A stretch of DNA of 64,000 bases from Streptomyces sp. HB132 (GTDB lineage Bacteria > Actinomycetota > Actinomycetes > Streptomycetales > Streptomycetaceae), in NCBI RefSeq assembly GCF_016909575.1, contig NZ_JAFBGA010000005.1, positions 248,001 to 312,000 on the forward strand, given 5' to 3'. Under the pieces are notes generated by a model. It saw nothing but the letters and a program-made list of their open reading frames with translations, ran no database searches and was not told where the DNA came from. Shown piece by piece: positions 51,778 through 61,212 of this stretch. The position numbers were made by a program, and so were the translations under genes. Every line of letters starts with the position of its first letter. Within the stretch, counting starts at the first letter, position 1.

Positions 51778-52959
51778 TCACAGACCGCCGGTGTACAGGA
51801 GCCGGTCGGGCGAACCGGAGCCGAGACCCGTCAGGACGCCCGGGGTCGCCTCCCCGGCGAGCCAGTCCGCGACCTCCTGCGGTGTCGCGTCGGGGTTCTG
51901 CTCCTTGTAGAGAGCAGCCGCACCGGCCACGTGCGGACTGGCCATGGATGTTCCGCTCAGCGTCGTGGAGCCGCCACCGAGACGCGCGGACACGATGTCC
52001 ACACCGGGGGCGTACAGCGACACACAGGTGCCCCAGTTGCTGAACGCGGCCTGCCGGTCCTGGTCGTCTCCGGCTGCTGCGGCGAGCACGCCGTCGGCAC
52101 GCGCCGGGGAGACGTCACAGGCGTCCTGGTCCTCGTTGCCCGCCGCGACCACGGGCAGGGTGCCCTCCGCCGCGAGCGCGTCGAACGCGTCGTCGACCGC
52201 CGATGACGCGGGCCCGCCGAGGGAGGCGTTGACCACGGCCGGCTGCTCGGCGTTCCGGGCGATCCAGTCGAGGCCGGCGATGATCCCGGCCCACGTGCCC
52301 GAACCCTCGCAGTTGAGCACCCGAACCGGCACGAGGGACGCGGCGGAGGCGACGCCGTACGTCGCGCCCGCCACGGTTCCGGCCACGTGTGTCCCGTGAC
52401 CGTTGCAGTCCTCACCGTTGCGGCCGTCACCGATCGCGTCGTATCCGGCACCCACCCGGCCCCCGAACTCGCTGTGGGCGGATTCGATGCCGGTGTCGAG
52501 GATGTAGGCGGTCACACCCCGGCCCGTGCCGTCCACGTCGTACATGCCGTCCAGTGGCAGATTCCGCTGGTCGATGCGGTCCTGGCCCCAACTCCCGGCC
52601 ACGGCACGCTTCCCGGCCGACTCGGCGGCGGGCGGGGAGACGGAGGCCTCGCTGTTCTCCTCGACGGCCTGGACCCCCGCGGCACCGCGCACCTGCTCCA
52701 GCTGAGCGGACGTGAACGAGGCCGCGAAGCCGTGCAGGACCTTGCTGTAGGTGAAGAGAGCGCTGACCCCGAGCTGCTCGGCCATGGCGGCCGGCTTCTG
52801 CTCGGGGGCGAGGGTGACGATGTACTGACCGGGCACGGCCCGGGCCGACTTCTGCACGGGTACAAGAGTCTCGCCGGTGTCGGCCGTGGCCGTGGTGGTG
52901 CTGATCAGGGGGGCGATCAGCAGCAGAGCGGCCGGTGCCCAGTGGGCGCGCAGGCGCAT
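51778..52959 (-). CDS. Secreted subtilisin-like serine protease (S8)
   Basis: A 393-residue pre-pro-enzyme. Signal peptide about residues 1-26 (ending TATA), I9-type propeptide about 42-107 (GQYIVTLAPEQKP, HGFAASFTSAQLEQVR), then the proteinase K-like catalytic domain with Asp155 (DTGI), His188 (NGHGTHVAG), oxyanion Asn275 (AAGNE) and Ser338 (GTSMASPHVAG). Extracellular proteolysis for nutrition. AAGGGAGAA precedes ATG 52959. It is divergent from the rhamnosidase gene across a 362-nt region. Confidence 0.95.
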   Translation of the reverse strand: MRLRAHWAPAALLLIAPLISTTTATADTGETLVPVQKSARAVPGQYIVTLAPEQKPAAMAEQLGVSALFTYSKVLHGFAASFTSAQLEQVRGAAGVQAVEENSEASVSPPAAESAGKRAVAGSWGQDRIDQRNLPLDGMYDVDGTGRGVTAYILDTGIESAHSEFGGRVGAGYDAIGDGRNGEDCNGHGTHVAGTVAGATYGVASAASLVPVRVLNCEGSGTWAGIIAGLDWIARNAEQPAVVNASLGGPASSAVDDAFDALAAEGTLPVVAAGNEDQDACDVSPARADGVLAAAAGDDQDRQAAFSNWGTCVSLYAPGVDIVSARLGGGSTTLSGTSMASPHVAGAAALYKEQNPDATPQEVADWLAGEATPGVLTGLGSGSPDRLLYTGGL

Positions 52960-53115
52960 GCGTTCTCCCTTGAGACGGAGGAGCGGGTCGCGGACCCGTC
53001 AGGTCCGCGACGTGCGAACACCTGACCTTTCGTCCACATCCCCGGCGGGCCTGAGCCGCGTCAGCCGGACAGCGCAACGATCGGTACCCGGGACAGGCCC
53101 ATTCGGCGCTAGGCG

Positions 53116-53139
53116 CGAAAGGTTTCGTGAAAGGTTTCA
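53116..53139. promoter_or_regulatory. Tandem palindromic sites between protease and rhamnosidase
   Basis: Two abutting 12-mers, CGAAAGGTTTCG (53116-53127) and TGAAAGGTTTCA (53128-53139), each with perfect 5-bp arms around GG. Regular spacing and lower GC suggest a repressor site in the divergent promoter region. The regulator is unknown. Confidence 0.55.
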
Positions 53140-53245
53140 ACCCCTCCTGTGGGCGACGGTAGACCCGCTTCGACAGGGGCGTCAATGCCTCGCGCGGCAG
53201 GCTCGCAACCGACGCGCCGCAAAGGACCTCATCGCGACAGAAGCC

Positions 53246-53274
53246 TTGACAGGGACTGGTCACAACTCTAGCTT
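53246..53274 (+). promoter_or_regulatory. HrdB-type promoter of the rhamnosidase gene
   Basis: TTGACA (53246-53251), 17 nt, TAGCTT (53269-53274). A perfect -35 and a good -10 for the housekeeping sigma factor. Transcription would start near 53281, about 40 nt before the GTG. Confidence 0.6.
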
Positions 53275-53283
53275 CACGAGAAC

Positions 53284-53295
53284 TGAAACGATTCA
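53284..53295. promoter_or_regulatory. LacI-family-like operator at the rhamnosidase start site
   Basis: TGAAACGATTCA, a palindrome with TGAA/TTCA arms and central CG, directly downstream of the predicted transcription start. LacI-family operators typically have a central CG. It would block the promoter at 53246. Confidence 0.45.
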
Positions 53296-53321
53296 CCCCC
53301 ACATCGTTACGGAGCCGCGTT

Positions 53322-56300
53322 GTGATCAGCAGGAGACGACTGCTCAGCACCACCGCCGCCGGCGTCGCGCTCGCCGCGGTGTCCGTTCCCGCCGCCGGGG
53401 CGACCCGGCCGACGCAGTCGGCAGCGGCCCGGGCCCGCGTCACCGGGCCGACCGTCGAGTACGTACACCGTCCGCTGGGCCTGGACACCCCACGGCCGCG
53501 GCTGAGCTGGCCCGTCGCGTCGGACAGTCCCGGCACGGCCCAGGCCGCCTACCAGGTGCGCGTGGCCACGGCCGCCGCCGGCCTCGGGAACCCCGACGTC
53601 TGGGACAGCGGAAGGGTCGAATCCGCGCACTCGGTCCTGGTGCCGTACGCCGGGCCCGCACTGGCCTCCCGCACACGCTACTTCTGGTCCGTGCGGGTCT
53701 GGGATACGGACGGCCGGGCGTCCGCGTGGAGCGAGCCGTCCTGGTGGGAGACCGGACTGCTGGAGGCGTCGGACTGGTCGGCGGGGTGGATCGCAGCCCC
53801 CTCCGCACTGACCGGCACGCCCGCTCTGGACGACGCCTCGTGGATCTGGTTCCCCGAAGGGGATCCCACCGTCGAGGCACCGGCCGCCACCCGGTGGTTC
53901 CGCGGCCGGGTGGACGTTCCGGAGGGCGTCACGCGGGCCCGCCTGGTCATGAGCGCCGACGACGGGTTCACCGCACGGGTGAACGGCGTGCAGGTGGCAC
54001 ACACGGAGGCGGACGGCCCCGCCGAGAACTGGAAACGCCCCGTCCTCGTGGATGTGACGGCCCGTCTCTCCCCCGGCGTCCAGGTGATCGCCGTATCGGC
54101 GTCCAATGCCGTCACCGGCCCCGCCGGACTCCTCGGAGCGCTGGAGCTGACGACCGCCGACGGCACGACCACGGTCGTCACCGACGGCGGCTGGCGCGCC
54201 ACGGACGAGGAACCCCCCGAGGACTGGCACTCCGGCACCTACGACGACGCGGCATGGCCCGCCGCCAAGGTCCTCGCCCGCTGGGGTTCGGGCCCCTGGG
54301 GCAAGGTGGTCACGGCGTACTCCCCCGCGATCCAGCTGCGCAGGGAGTTCCGGCTGCGCCGCAAGCACGTCGCACGGGCCAGGCTGTACTCGACGGCCCT
54401 CGGTCTCTACGAGGTGTTCCTCAACGGCGAGCGCGTCGGCGAGGACCGGCTCGCCCCGGGCTGGACGGACTACCGCAAGCGGGTCCAGTACCAGACGTAC
54501 GACGTGACGGGTCTGCTGGCGCCGGGCGGCAACGCACTCGGGATCACGCTGGCGTCCGGCTGGTACGCGGGGAACATCGCCTGGTTCGGACCGCATCAGT
54601 ACGGCGAGCGGCCCTCCGCACTGGCCCAGTTGGAGGTGACCTACTCCGACGGTTCGACCGAGCGCGTGGTGTCGGGGACCGACTGGCGGGCCGCGTCCGG
54701 GCCGGTCACCTCGGCGGATCTCATGGCCGGTGAGGACTACGACGCCCGGCTGGAGACCGACGGGTGGACACGCGCCGGTTTCGACGCGTCAGGCTGGCTC
54801 GCGGCCGACCGCGTGGACGGGGTCACGGCGGAGCTCGTCGCCGAAGTGGACGGCGCCTGCCGTGTCGAGCGCGAGCTGACGGTCCGCGAGGTGACCGAAC
54901 CGGAGCCCGGTGTGTTCGTGTTCGACCTCGGCCAGAACATGGTGGGCACCGCGCGCCTCACGGTGTCCGGACCGGCCGGGACGACGGTGCGGTTGCGGCA
55001 AGCCGAGGTGCTCGATCCGGACGGCACGATCTACACGGCCAATCTGCGCACGGCCCGCGCGACGGACACGTACACGCTCCGGGGCGGCGGCCGCGAGACC
55101 TACGAGCCCCGCTTCACGTTCCACGGGTTCCGCTACGTCGAGGTGACGGGATACCCGGGCACACCGGGACGCGACGCGATCGTGGGCCGGGTCATCCACA
55201 CCTCGGCGCCCTTCACCATGGACTTCACGACCGATGTCCCCCTGCTCAACCAGTTGCACAGCAACATCACGTGGGGGCAGCGCGGCAACTTCCTCTCCAT
55301 CCCGACGGACACCCCGGCGCGCGACGAACGCCTCGGCTGGACCGGTGACATCAACGTCTTCGCGCCCACCGCCGCGTACACGATGGAGTCGGCGCGCTTC
55401 CTCACCAAGTGGCTGTACGACCTGCGCGACGCCCAGACCGCCGACGGCGCCTTCACGCACGTCGCACCCGACCTGCCGAACGTGGGCCACGGCGCGGCGG
55501 GCTGGGGGGACGCCGGAGTGACCGTGCCGTGGGCCCTGTACCAGGCGTACGGCGACGTACGGGTGCTGGAGCAGTCCTGGTCCCCGATGCTCGGCTGGCT
55601 GGAGTACCTGGAGGCGCACAGCACCGGACTGCTGCGCCCGGCCGACGGGTTCGGCGACTGGCTCAACATCGAGGACGAGACACCCAAGGACGTCATCGCC
55701 ACGGCCTACTTCGCCCACAGCGCCGATCTCGTGGCGCGGACGGCCGAGGTGCTGGGCAAGGACCCCGGGCCCTACCGCACGCTCTTCGGCCGGGTGCGCG
55801 ACGCCTTCCGCGGTGCGTACGTCTCGGCGGGCGGACGGGTGAAGGGCGATACACAGACGGCCTATGTGCTGGCCCTGTCCATGGACCTGCTGACGGAGGA
55901 CGACCGCGGGCCGGCGGCGGACCGCCTGGTGGCGCTCATCGAGGCGAAGGACTGGCATCTGTCGACGGGCTTCCTCGGCACACCACGGCTGCTGCCCGTG
56001 CTGACGGACACCGGCCACACGGATGTCGCCTACCGGCTGCTGCTGCGGCGGACGTTCCCGAGCTGGGGGTATCAGATCGACCGCGGTGCCACCACGATGT
56101 GGGAGCGCTGGGACTCGATCAGGCCCGACGGCAGCTTCCAGGACGCGGGGATGAACTCCTTCAACCACTACGCGTACGGCTCGGTCGGGGAATGGATGTA
56201 CGCGAACATCGCGGGTATCGCCCCGGGCGCCCCCGGGTTCCGGAAGGTCGTCGTGCGGCCGCGGCCGGGCGGCGGGGTGACGCGGGCCGAGGGCCGGTTC

Positions 56301-56519
56301 GACTCACGGTACGGGCCGGTCTCCACCCGCTGGAGCAAGGACCCGGGCGGCTTCGCGCTCAGGGTCGCGCTGCCCGCGAACACGACCGCCGAGGTCTGGG
56401 TGCCGGGCGGTGACGAGCGGAGTGCGGGCCGGGGCCCCGCGGCCTTCCTGCGGCTGGACGACGGGTGCGCGGTCTTCGCCGTCGGGTCGGGCACACATCG
56501 GTTCACGGCCTCCGCCTGA
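53322..56519 (+). CDS. Secreted GH78 alpha-L-rhamnosidase
   Basis: A 1065-residue enzyme with a twin-arginine signal (SRRRLLSTTAAGVALAA, about residues 3-19) ending near AGAT. It has N-terminal Fn3/bac_rhamnosid_N-type beta-sandwiches, a carbohydrate-binding-like inserted segment (about 165-290) and the GH78 (alpha/alpha)6 catalytic barrel. Catalytic residues: D668-E669 in DTPARDERLGWTGD (general acid E669) and general base E928 in TTMWERWDS. It removes terminal L-rhamnose from plant or bacterial glycans outside the cell. GTG at 53322 has GGAG 7-8 nt upstream. It ends at a bidirectional terminator shared with the beta-galactosidase gene. Confidence 0.94.
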   Translation: MISRRRLLSTTAAGVALAAVSVPAAGATRPTQSAAARARVTGPTVEYVHRPLGLDTPRPRLSWPVASDSPGTAQAAYQVRVATAAAGLGNPDVWDSGRVESAHSVLVPYAGPALASRTRYFWSVRVWDTDGRASAWSEPSWWETGLLEASDWSAGWIAAPSALTGTPALDDASWIWFPEGDPTVEAPAATRWFRGRVDVPEGVTRARLVMSADDGFTARVNGVQVAHTEADGPAENWKRPVLVDVTARLSPGVQVIAVSASNAVTGPAGLLGALELTTADGTTTVVTDGGWRATDEEPPEDWHSGTYDDAAWPAAKVLARWGSGPWGKVVTAYSPAIQLRREFRLRRKHVARARLYSTALGLYEVFLNGERVGEDRLAPGWTDYRKRVQYQTYDVTGLLAPGGNALGITLASGWYAGNIAWFGPHQYGERPSALAQLEVTYSDGSTERVVSGTDWRAASGPVTSADLMAGEDYDARLETDGWTRAGFDASGWLAADRVDGVTAELVAEVDGACRVERELTVREVTEPEPGVFVFDLGQNMVGTARLTVSGPAGTTVRLRQAEVLDPDGTIYTANLRTARATDTYTLRGGGRETYEPRFTFHGFRYVEVTGYPGTPGRDAIVGRVIHTSAPFTMDFTTDVPLLNQLHSNITWGQRGNFLSIPTDTPARDERLGWTGDINVFAPTAAYTMESARFLTKWLYDLRDAQTADGAFTHVAPDLPNVGHGAAGWGDAGVTVPWALYQAYGDVRVLEQSWSPMLGWLEYLEAHSTGLLRPADGFGDWLNIEDETPKDVIATAYFAHSADLVARTAEVLGKDPGPYRTLFGRVRDAFRGAYVSAGGRVKGDTQTAYVLALSMDLLTEDDRGPAADRLVALIEAKDWHLSTGFLGTPRLLPVLTDTGHTDVAYRLLLRRTFPSWGYQIDRGATTMWERWDSIRPDGSFQDAGMNSFNHYAYGSVGEWMYANIAGIAPGAPGFRKVVVRPRPGGGVTRAEGRFDSRYGPVSTRWSKDPGGFALRVALPANTTAEVWVPGGDERSAGRGPAAFLRLDDGCAVFAVGSGTHRFTASA

Positions 56520-56534
56520 CATGTAGGGCCAGGT

Positions 56535-56562
56535 GCTCCGGGGGACCTCCCGCCCCCGGAGC
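56535..56562. terminator. Bidirectional terminator, GH78/GH42
   Basis: Perfect 10-bp arms GCTCCGGGGG (56535-56544) and CCCCCGGAGC (56553-56562), between the convergent rhamnosidase and beta-galactosidase genes. Confidence 0.85.
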
Positions 56563-56575
56563 GCCGTGCGGCCGG

Positions 56576-58672
56576 CTACCCGACGGTCTGCCCGGGCAGG
56601 GTGGTGTGCGCGAAGGGCGAGGCCCCGGACGCCACGCGGAGCACGGCGACCGCGCGCGGGGGAAGGACCAGACCGCCCCCGGTGGCCGGGGAGGGCCCTG
56701 TGAGAACCTCTCCGTCGACCGCGTCGAACGCGACGGGCTCGTCCGTGCGGTTGACGAGGAACCAGTAGGCCTGCGAGCCGTCGGTCCGTACGGTCAGTTC
56801 CACCTGCCCCCGCACAGCGGCGGGCAGTTCACTGAGCACGCCGGCGCCGGACAGCAGGGGCCCGAGCACGTCGGGCAGCCCGTGGCTGCCCAGCCGGGTG
56901 GAGACGTAGGCGGCCGAACCGCCGTCCGCCAGGGTACGCCGGGTGACCGCGGGGCGTCCGGCCTGGTCCCCGTCCTCGTAGCGTGCGAGAACCGTGACCT
57001 CGGGATCGGTCAGGTCGATCCGGTCGGTCCACAGCGTGCCGGTCAGGCCGTTGTCGAGCCGTACCTCCACGTCGTTGAGCAGGGGGCCGAACTCCTCGAT
57101 GCGGATACCCAGCAGATCGCGCAGCGCTCCCGGGTATCCGCCGAGGTGGACGTGGTCGTTCTCGTCGACGACACCCGAGTAGTAGGTGGTGGCGAGATGA
57201 CCACCGCCGCGCACATAGGCGTCCAGCCTCTCGGCGAGGGCCAGGGGGACGACGTTGAGGATCGGCGCCGCGACGAAGTCGTAGCCGGTGAGGTCGGTCG
57301 CGGTCGTGACGACGTCCACCCGGACGCCGAGGGCCAGGAACGCCGAGTACCAGTCGAGCGCCTCCTGCCTGTAGCTCAGCAGGGAGGACGGCTGGGAGTC
57401 GCGTTCGACGGCCCACCAGGACTCCCAGTCGTACACCAGTGCCGCGCGAGCCGGCTCCCGCACTGAGCCGGTGACCGGGGTGAGCGTCTCCAGCGTGCGG
57501 CCGAGGGCCGTCACCGCACGGAACAACTCGCTGTCCGGGCCGGCGTGGGGCACCATCGCGGAGTGGTGCTTCTCGGCGCCCGCGGCCGACTGGCGCCATT
57601 GGAAGAAGCAGACCGCGTCGGCTCCGTGGGCGACGTGGACGAGTGAGTCGCGGGCGAGTTCGCCTTCGCGCTTGGCGACGTTGACGGGCTGCCAGTTGAC
57701 CGCGCTCGTCGAGTGCTCCATCAGGAACCACGGCTTGCCCTGGGCGATGGAGTGCGTGAGGGCGGCGGAGAAGGAGAGCTCGTCGAGGCGCTGCGGGCCG
57801 GGGTGGGCGTAGTGGTCGTTGGAGACGAAGTCGATCTCCTGCGCCCAGTCGGGGTAGTTCATTCCCTTCGTCTCCCCCATCACCATGAAGTTGGTGGTGA
57901 CGGGGATCTGCGGTGTGATGCGCCGCAGGACCTCACGTTCGGCCCGGAGGTAGTCCTTCAGCACGTCGGAGGAGAAGCGCTTGAAGTCGAGCTGCTGGGT
58001 CGGGTTGGCGTGGCTCGCGGCCAGTCGCGGCGGCTGGATCTGTGCCCAGTCCCCGTAGTACTGCGACCAGAAGGAGGTCGCCCAGGCCCGGTTGAGCTCG
58101 TCCAGGGTGCCGTAGCGGCTGCGCAGCCAGTCGCGGAAGGCCTGGGCGGCGTCGTCGGAGTAGTCGTAGATGTTGTGGCAGCCGAGCTCGTTGGAGATGT
58201 GCCAGGCGACCACGGCGGGGTGGTCCGCGTAGCGGGTGGCCATGACCTCGACCAGCTTCAGCGCGTATCTGCGGAAGACGGGCGAGGTGGGCCGCCAGTG
58301 CTGTCGCGCGCCCTGGGAGAGGGTCTCACCGGTGCGGGTGACCGGCAGGATCTCGGGGTGCAGGGTGGTGAGCCAGGGCGGCGGCGAGGCGGTGGCGGTG
58401 GCGAGGTCCACCGCGATCCCGTTGTCGTGCAGCAGATCGAGCACCTCGTCCAGCCAGGCGAAGTCCCAGCGGTCCTCGGCCGGTTGCAGGCGTGCCCAGG
58501 AGAAGATGGCGACGGAGACGATGGTGACCCCGGCCTCGCGCATCAGCCGGACGTCTTCCTTCCACACCTCGCGCGGCCACTGCTCCGGGTTGTAGTCGGC
58601 CCCGTAGGCGAAGCTCGTGGGGCGGTCGTCGGAGGGCGGGCGCAGCCAGTGGCGCTCGGAGGCGGGGGTCAT
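56576..58672 (-). CDS. GH42 beta-galactosidase
   Basis: A 698-residue cytoplasmic enzyme. GADYNPEQWP (about 24-33) opens the barrel; the acid/base is E162 in WHISNELGCH and the nucleophile E319 in WFLMEHS. A Rossmann-like trimerisation domain (about 400-610) and a C-terminal beta domain follow, standard for GH42. GAGAGG is 6 nt before ATG 58672. It is the last gene of a binding-protein importer operon, so it probably hydrolyses imported galactosides. No signal peptide. Confidence 0.94.
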   Translation of the reverse strand: MTPASERHWLRPPSDDRPTSFAYGADYNPEQWPREVWKEDVRLMREAGVTIVSVAIFSWARLQPAEDRWDFAWLDEVLDLLHDNGIAVDLATATASPPPWLTTLHPEILPVTRTGETLSQGARQHWRPTSPVFRRYALKLVEVMATRYADHPAVVAWHISNELGCHNIYDYSDDAAQAFRDWLRSRYGTLDELNRAWATSFWSQYYGDWAQIQPPRLAASHANPTQQLDFKRFSSDVLKDYLRAEREVLRRITPQIPVTTNFMVMGETKGMNYPDWAQEIDFVSNDHYAHPGPQRLDELSFSAALTHSIAQGKPWFLMEHSTSAVNWQPVNVAKREGELARDSLVHVAHGADAVCFFQWRQSAAGAEKHHSAMVPHAGPDSELFRAVTALGRTLETLTPVTGSVREPARAALVYDWESWWAVERDSQPSSLLSYRQEALDWYSAFLALGVRVDVVTTATDLTGYDFVAAPILNVVPLALAERLDAYVRGGGHLATTYYSGVVDENDHVHLGGYPGALRDLLGIRIEEFGPLLNDVEVRLDNGLTGTLWTDRIDLTDPEVTVLARYEDGDQAGRPAVTRRTLADGGSAAYVSTRLGSHGLPDVLGPLLSGAGVLSELPAAVRGQVELTVRTDGSQAYWFLVNRTDEPVAFDAVDGEVLTGPSPATGGGLVLPPRAVAVLRVASGASPFAHTTLPGQTVG

Positions 58673-58702
58673 GATGATCCTCTCGGATACGAGGTGCGAG
58701 TA

Positions 58703-58747
58703 CGGCATGGGGCGGCCGCCCGTCGGACGGGCGACCGCCCCATGCCG
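58703..58747 (-). repeat. Long hairpin between the binding-protein and GH42 genes
   Basis: Arms 58703-58723 and 58727-58747 pair over 21 bp with one G-U wobble and a 3-nt loop. It sits 17 nt after the binding-protein stop and inside the operon, so it may stabilise the upstream mRNA or partly terminate before the enzyme gene. Confidence 0.82.
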
Positions 58748-58763
58748 GTTCAGCGGCGTGACG

Positions 58764-60107
58764 TCACTTGTTGACGCTGAAGCCCTGGTCGTTGCCGTAG
58801 GCGACGGCGGCCTTCTGCCACTCCTTCAGACCGTCGGCCAGCTTGGTGTCGGAGACGTACGCCTTGCCGACGGAGTCGTTGAAGATGGAGTTCGCGTACA
58901 CCTGGAAAGGCAGGTAGGACCAGTCCTCCGGCACCTGGGTGGCGGAGCGGGCGAAGATCTCGTTCGCCTTCTGGCCACCGAAGTACGGGAAGGTGGTCTT
59001 GAGGAACGACGGGGAGGACAGGTCGGCCGTGGTGGCGGGGAAGGCGCCGGCCTCGATGCGGGCCTGCACGCCGTCCGAGTGGTTCGCGTACTCGTTGAAC
59101 GCGTACGCAAGGTCCTTGTTCTTGCCCGCCTTCATCACCGCGAGGGAGCTGCCGCCGTTCTCGGAGCTCACCTCACCGCCCTTCTCCCACTGCGGGAGCG
59201 CGGCCGCGCGCCAGTCACCCGAGGCCGACTCGACACCCGAGACGAAGTTGGCGGGCATCCAGGCACCGGTGGCGAGGGTGGCGATGGTGCCGTCCGCGAG
59301 GCCCTTGTACCACTCGTCGCTCCAGGAGCTGACGGGAGCCAGGAGCTTCTCGTCGATGAGCTTCTGCCAGACCTCGGTGAAGGCGGTGACACCCTTGTCG
59401 GCGGTGAGGTCGACCGTCACGTCGGTGTCACGGGTCTTGAAGGGGGTTCCGCCGGCCTGCCAGATCATGCTGGTCGTGAACCCGGCGTCACCGGTGTCGT
59501 TGGTGATGTAGGACTTCGGGTCGGCCGCGTGCAGGGCGCGGGCCGCCTCGAGGTACTCGTCCCAGGTGGTGGGCGTGGCGATCTGGTGCTTGTCCAGCAC
59601 CTTCTTGTTGTAGAACAGCGCCATCGGGCCCGAGTCCATGGGCAGGGCGTAGACGGCGTCGTCGACGGTGACCGAGTTCCACGGTCCCGGCGAGTAGTCG
59701 TTCTTGAACTCTCCGGCGCCGTAGCGGCTGAGGTCCTCGAGGGACTTGCCGAGGGCGAACTGTCCCAGGGCGTAGTACTCGACCTGCGCGACGTCCGGTA
59801 CTCCGGATCCGGCCTGTACGGCGTTCTGCAGGGCGGTGTACTGGTCGTTGCCGGTACCGGCGTTGACCAGCTTCACCTTGACCTTGGGGTACTTCTTCTG
59901 GAAGTCGCTGACCACCTTCTTCAGCGTCGGCTCCCACGCCCACACGGTGATGGAACCGCCCTCCTTGAGGGCCGCCCGGAGATCACTTCCCCTTACGGTC
60001 TTTTCCGATGCGGCGTCGTCGTCGGAGGACCCGCACGCGGTGAGGCTCAGCGCGGCCGCGCACAGCAGGCCGACGCCACGCATCGCGCGTCTGGTCATGG
60101 TTCTCAT
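58764..60107 (-). CDS. Galactoside-type ABC binding lipoprotein
   Basis: A 447-residue extracellular solute-binding lipoprotein (family 1). Lipobox LTAC (Cys near residue 25) follows a short basic signal; VTVWAWEPTLKKVVSDFQKK, DDAVYALPMDSGPMALFYNK and ATGAWMPANF are typical. ATG 60107 is used; an ATG three codons in (60098) is equally plausible since the ribosome site GGAG is 10 nt off. It is the third gene of the permease-permease-lipoprotein-GH42 operon. Substrate inferred from GH42. Confidence 0.92.
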   Translation of the reverse strand: MRTMTRRAMRGVGLLCAAALSLTACGSSDDDAASEKTVRGSDLRAALKEGGSITVWAWEPTLKKVVSDFQKKYPKVKVKLVNAGTGNDQYTALQNAVQAGSGVPDVAQVEYYALGQFALGKSLEDLSRYGAGEFKNDYSPGPWNSVTVDDAVYALPMDSGPMALFYNKKVLDKHQIATPTTWDEYLEAARALHAADPKSYITNDTGDAGFTTSMIWQAGGTPFKTRDTDVTVDLTADKGVTAFTEVWQKLIDEKLLAPVSSWSDEWYKGLADGTIATLATGAWMPANFVSGVESASGDWRAAALPQWEKGGEVSSENGGSSLAVMKAGKNKDLAYAFNEYANHSDGVQARIEAGAFPATTADLSSPSFLKTTFPYFGGQKANEIFARSATQVPEDWSYLPFQVYANSIFNDSVGKAYVSDTKLADGLKEWQKAAVAYGNDQGFSVNK

Positions 60108-60267
60108 AATTGCTTCACTCCGTTGTGGTGAGGGTGGTGCAGGAACCGTGGAACGTCCGCACGGGGGTGCGGGGCTGGAGGGGGGTGGGACGCCGCGTCG
60201 GCCGGGGGCCGGGGGGAACGCGTCCCGGAGCGCGGGTATCCGGTCGCCGGCCGGGCCGGGGAGCGGG

Positions 60268-61209
60268 TCACCCCTTGACGCTGCCCGCCGCCAGTCCTGA
60301 CTGCCAGTAGCGCTGGAGCAGCAGGAAGGCGATGATCAGCGGCACGATCGTCAGCAGTGAGCCCGTGATGACCAGGTTGAAGACCGGCTGGCCGCCGGCG
60401 GTGGACGCCTGCTCGTTCCAGGCGTTCAGGCCCAGGGTCAGCGGGTACCAGTCCGGGTTCTTGATCATGATCAGCGGCAGGAAGTAGTTGTTCCAGGTCT
60501 GCACCATGGTGAACAGCAGAACCGTCACGATGCCCGGGGTCAGCAGCGGGAGCGCGACGCGGAAGAAGGTCCGCAGCTCGCCGGAGCCGTCCATCCTGGC
60601 CGCTTCCAGGAGCTCGGTGGGGACTGCCTCGGCGGCGAACACCCACATGAGGTAGAGACCGAACGGTGAGATCAGGGACGGGATGATGACGGACCACGGG
60701 GTGTTGGTAAGACCCATCTTGCTGAACATGAGGAAGGTGGGGACCGCCAGGGCGGTGGCCGGCACGGCCACCGCCCCGATGACGGTGGCGAAGACGGCGC
60801 GCTTGCCCGCGAAGTCGAACTTGGCCAGGCCGTAGCCGCCGAGCACCGCGAGGAAAGTCGCTCCGCCGGCGCCCGCGACCACGTACAGCAGGGTGTTGAG
60901 GAACCAGCGGACGAAGATGCCGTCGTCGTAGGTGAGCGTCTGCGAGATGTTGTCCCAGAGGGCGAAGTCACCGCTGAACCAGAGGCCGAAGGAGCCGAGG
61001 AGACTCTTCTGCGTCTTGGTGGCGTTGATGACGAGCCAGGCCAGCGGCATCAGCGCGTAGAGGGCGGTCAGGCCCATGAGGACCGTGAGCACCATGCTGC
61101 GCCTGGGCTCGCCGGCTGTGTGCCGTCTGCGCGTGGCGCGGCGCGCCGCCGGGGCGCGGTGGGTGGTTCGCCGGGACGTCTGCTCGGCGGTGAAGGAAGG
61201 GGCGCTCAT
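60268..61209 (-). CDS. Sugar ABC importer permease (MalG type), GH42 operon
   Basis: A 313-residue permease with a basic N-terminal tail and six hydrophobic helices; the EAA loop is ELLEAARMDGSGELRTFFRV (about residues 199-218), ending GLAAGSVKG. It starts 3 nt after the preceding permease stop. Together with that permease and the lipoprotein it forms a CUT1 importer; the ATPase is presumably the shared MsiK type encoded elsewhere. Confidence 0.92.
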   Translation of the reverse strand: MSAPSFTAEQTSRRTTHRAPAARRATRRRHTAGEPRRSMVLTVLMGLTALYALMPLAWLVINATKTQKSLLGSFGLWFSGDFALWDNISQTLTYDDGIFVRWFLNTLLYVVAGAGGATFLAVLGGYGLAKFDFAGKRAVFATVIGAVAVPATALAVPTFLMFSKMGLTNTPWSVIIPSLISPFGLYLMWVFAAEAVPTELLEAARMDGSGELRTFFRVALPLLTPGIVTVLLFTMVQTWNNYFLPLIMIKNPDWYPLTLGLNAWNEQASTAGGQPVFNLVITGSLLTIVPLIIAFLLLQRYWQSGLAAGSVKG

Positions 61210-61212
61210 CGC

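Noticed and set aside
51467..51781. Minus-strand frame of 104 codons between sugar operon and subtilase
   Set aside because: No recognisable domain, overlaps the subtilase terminator, and codon usage is unlike neighbouring genes; at best a decayed remnant.
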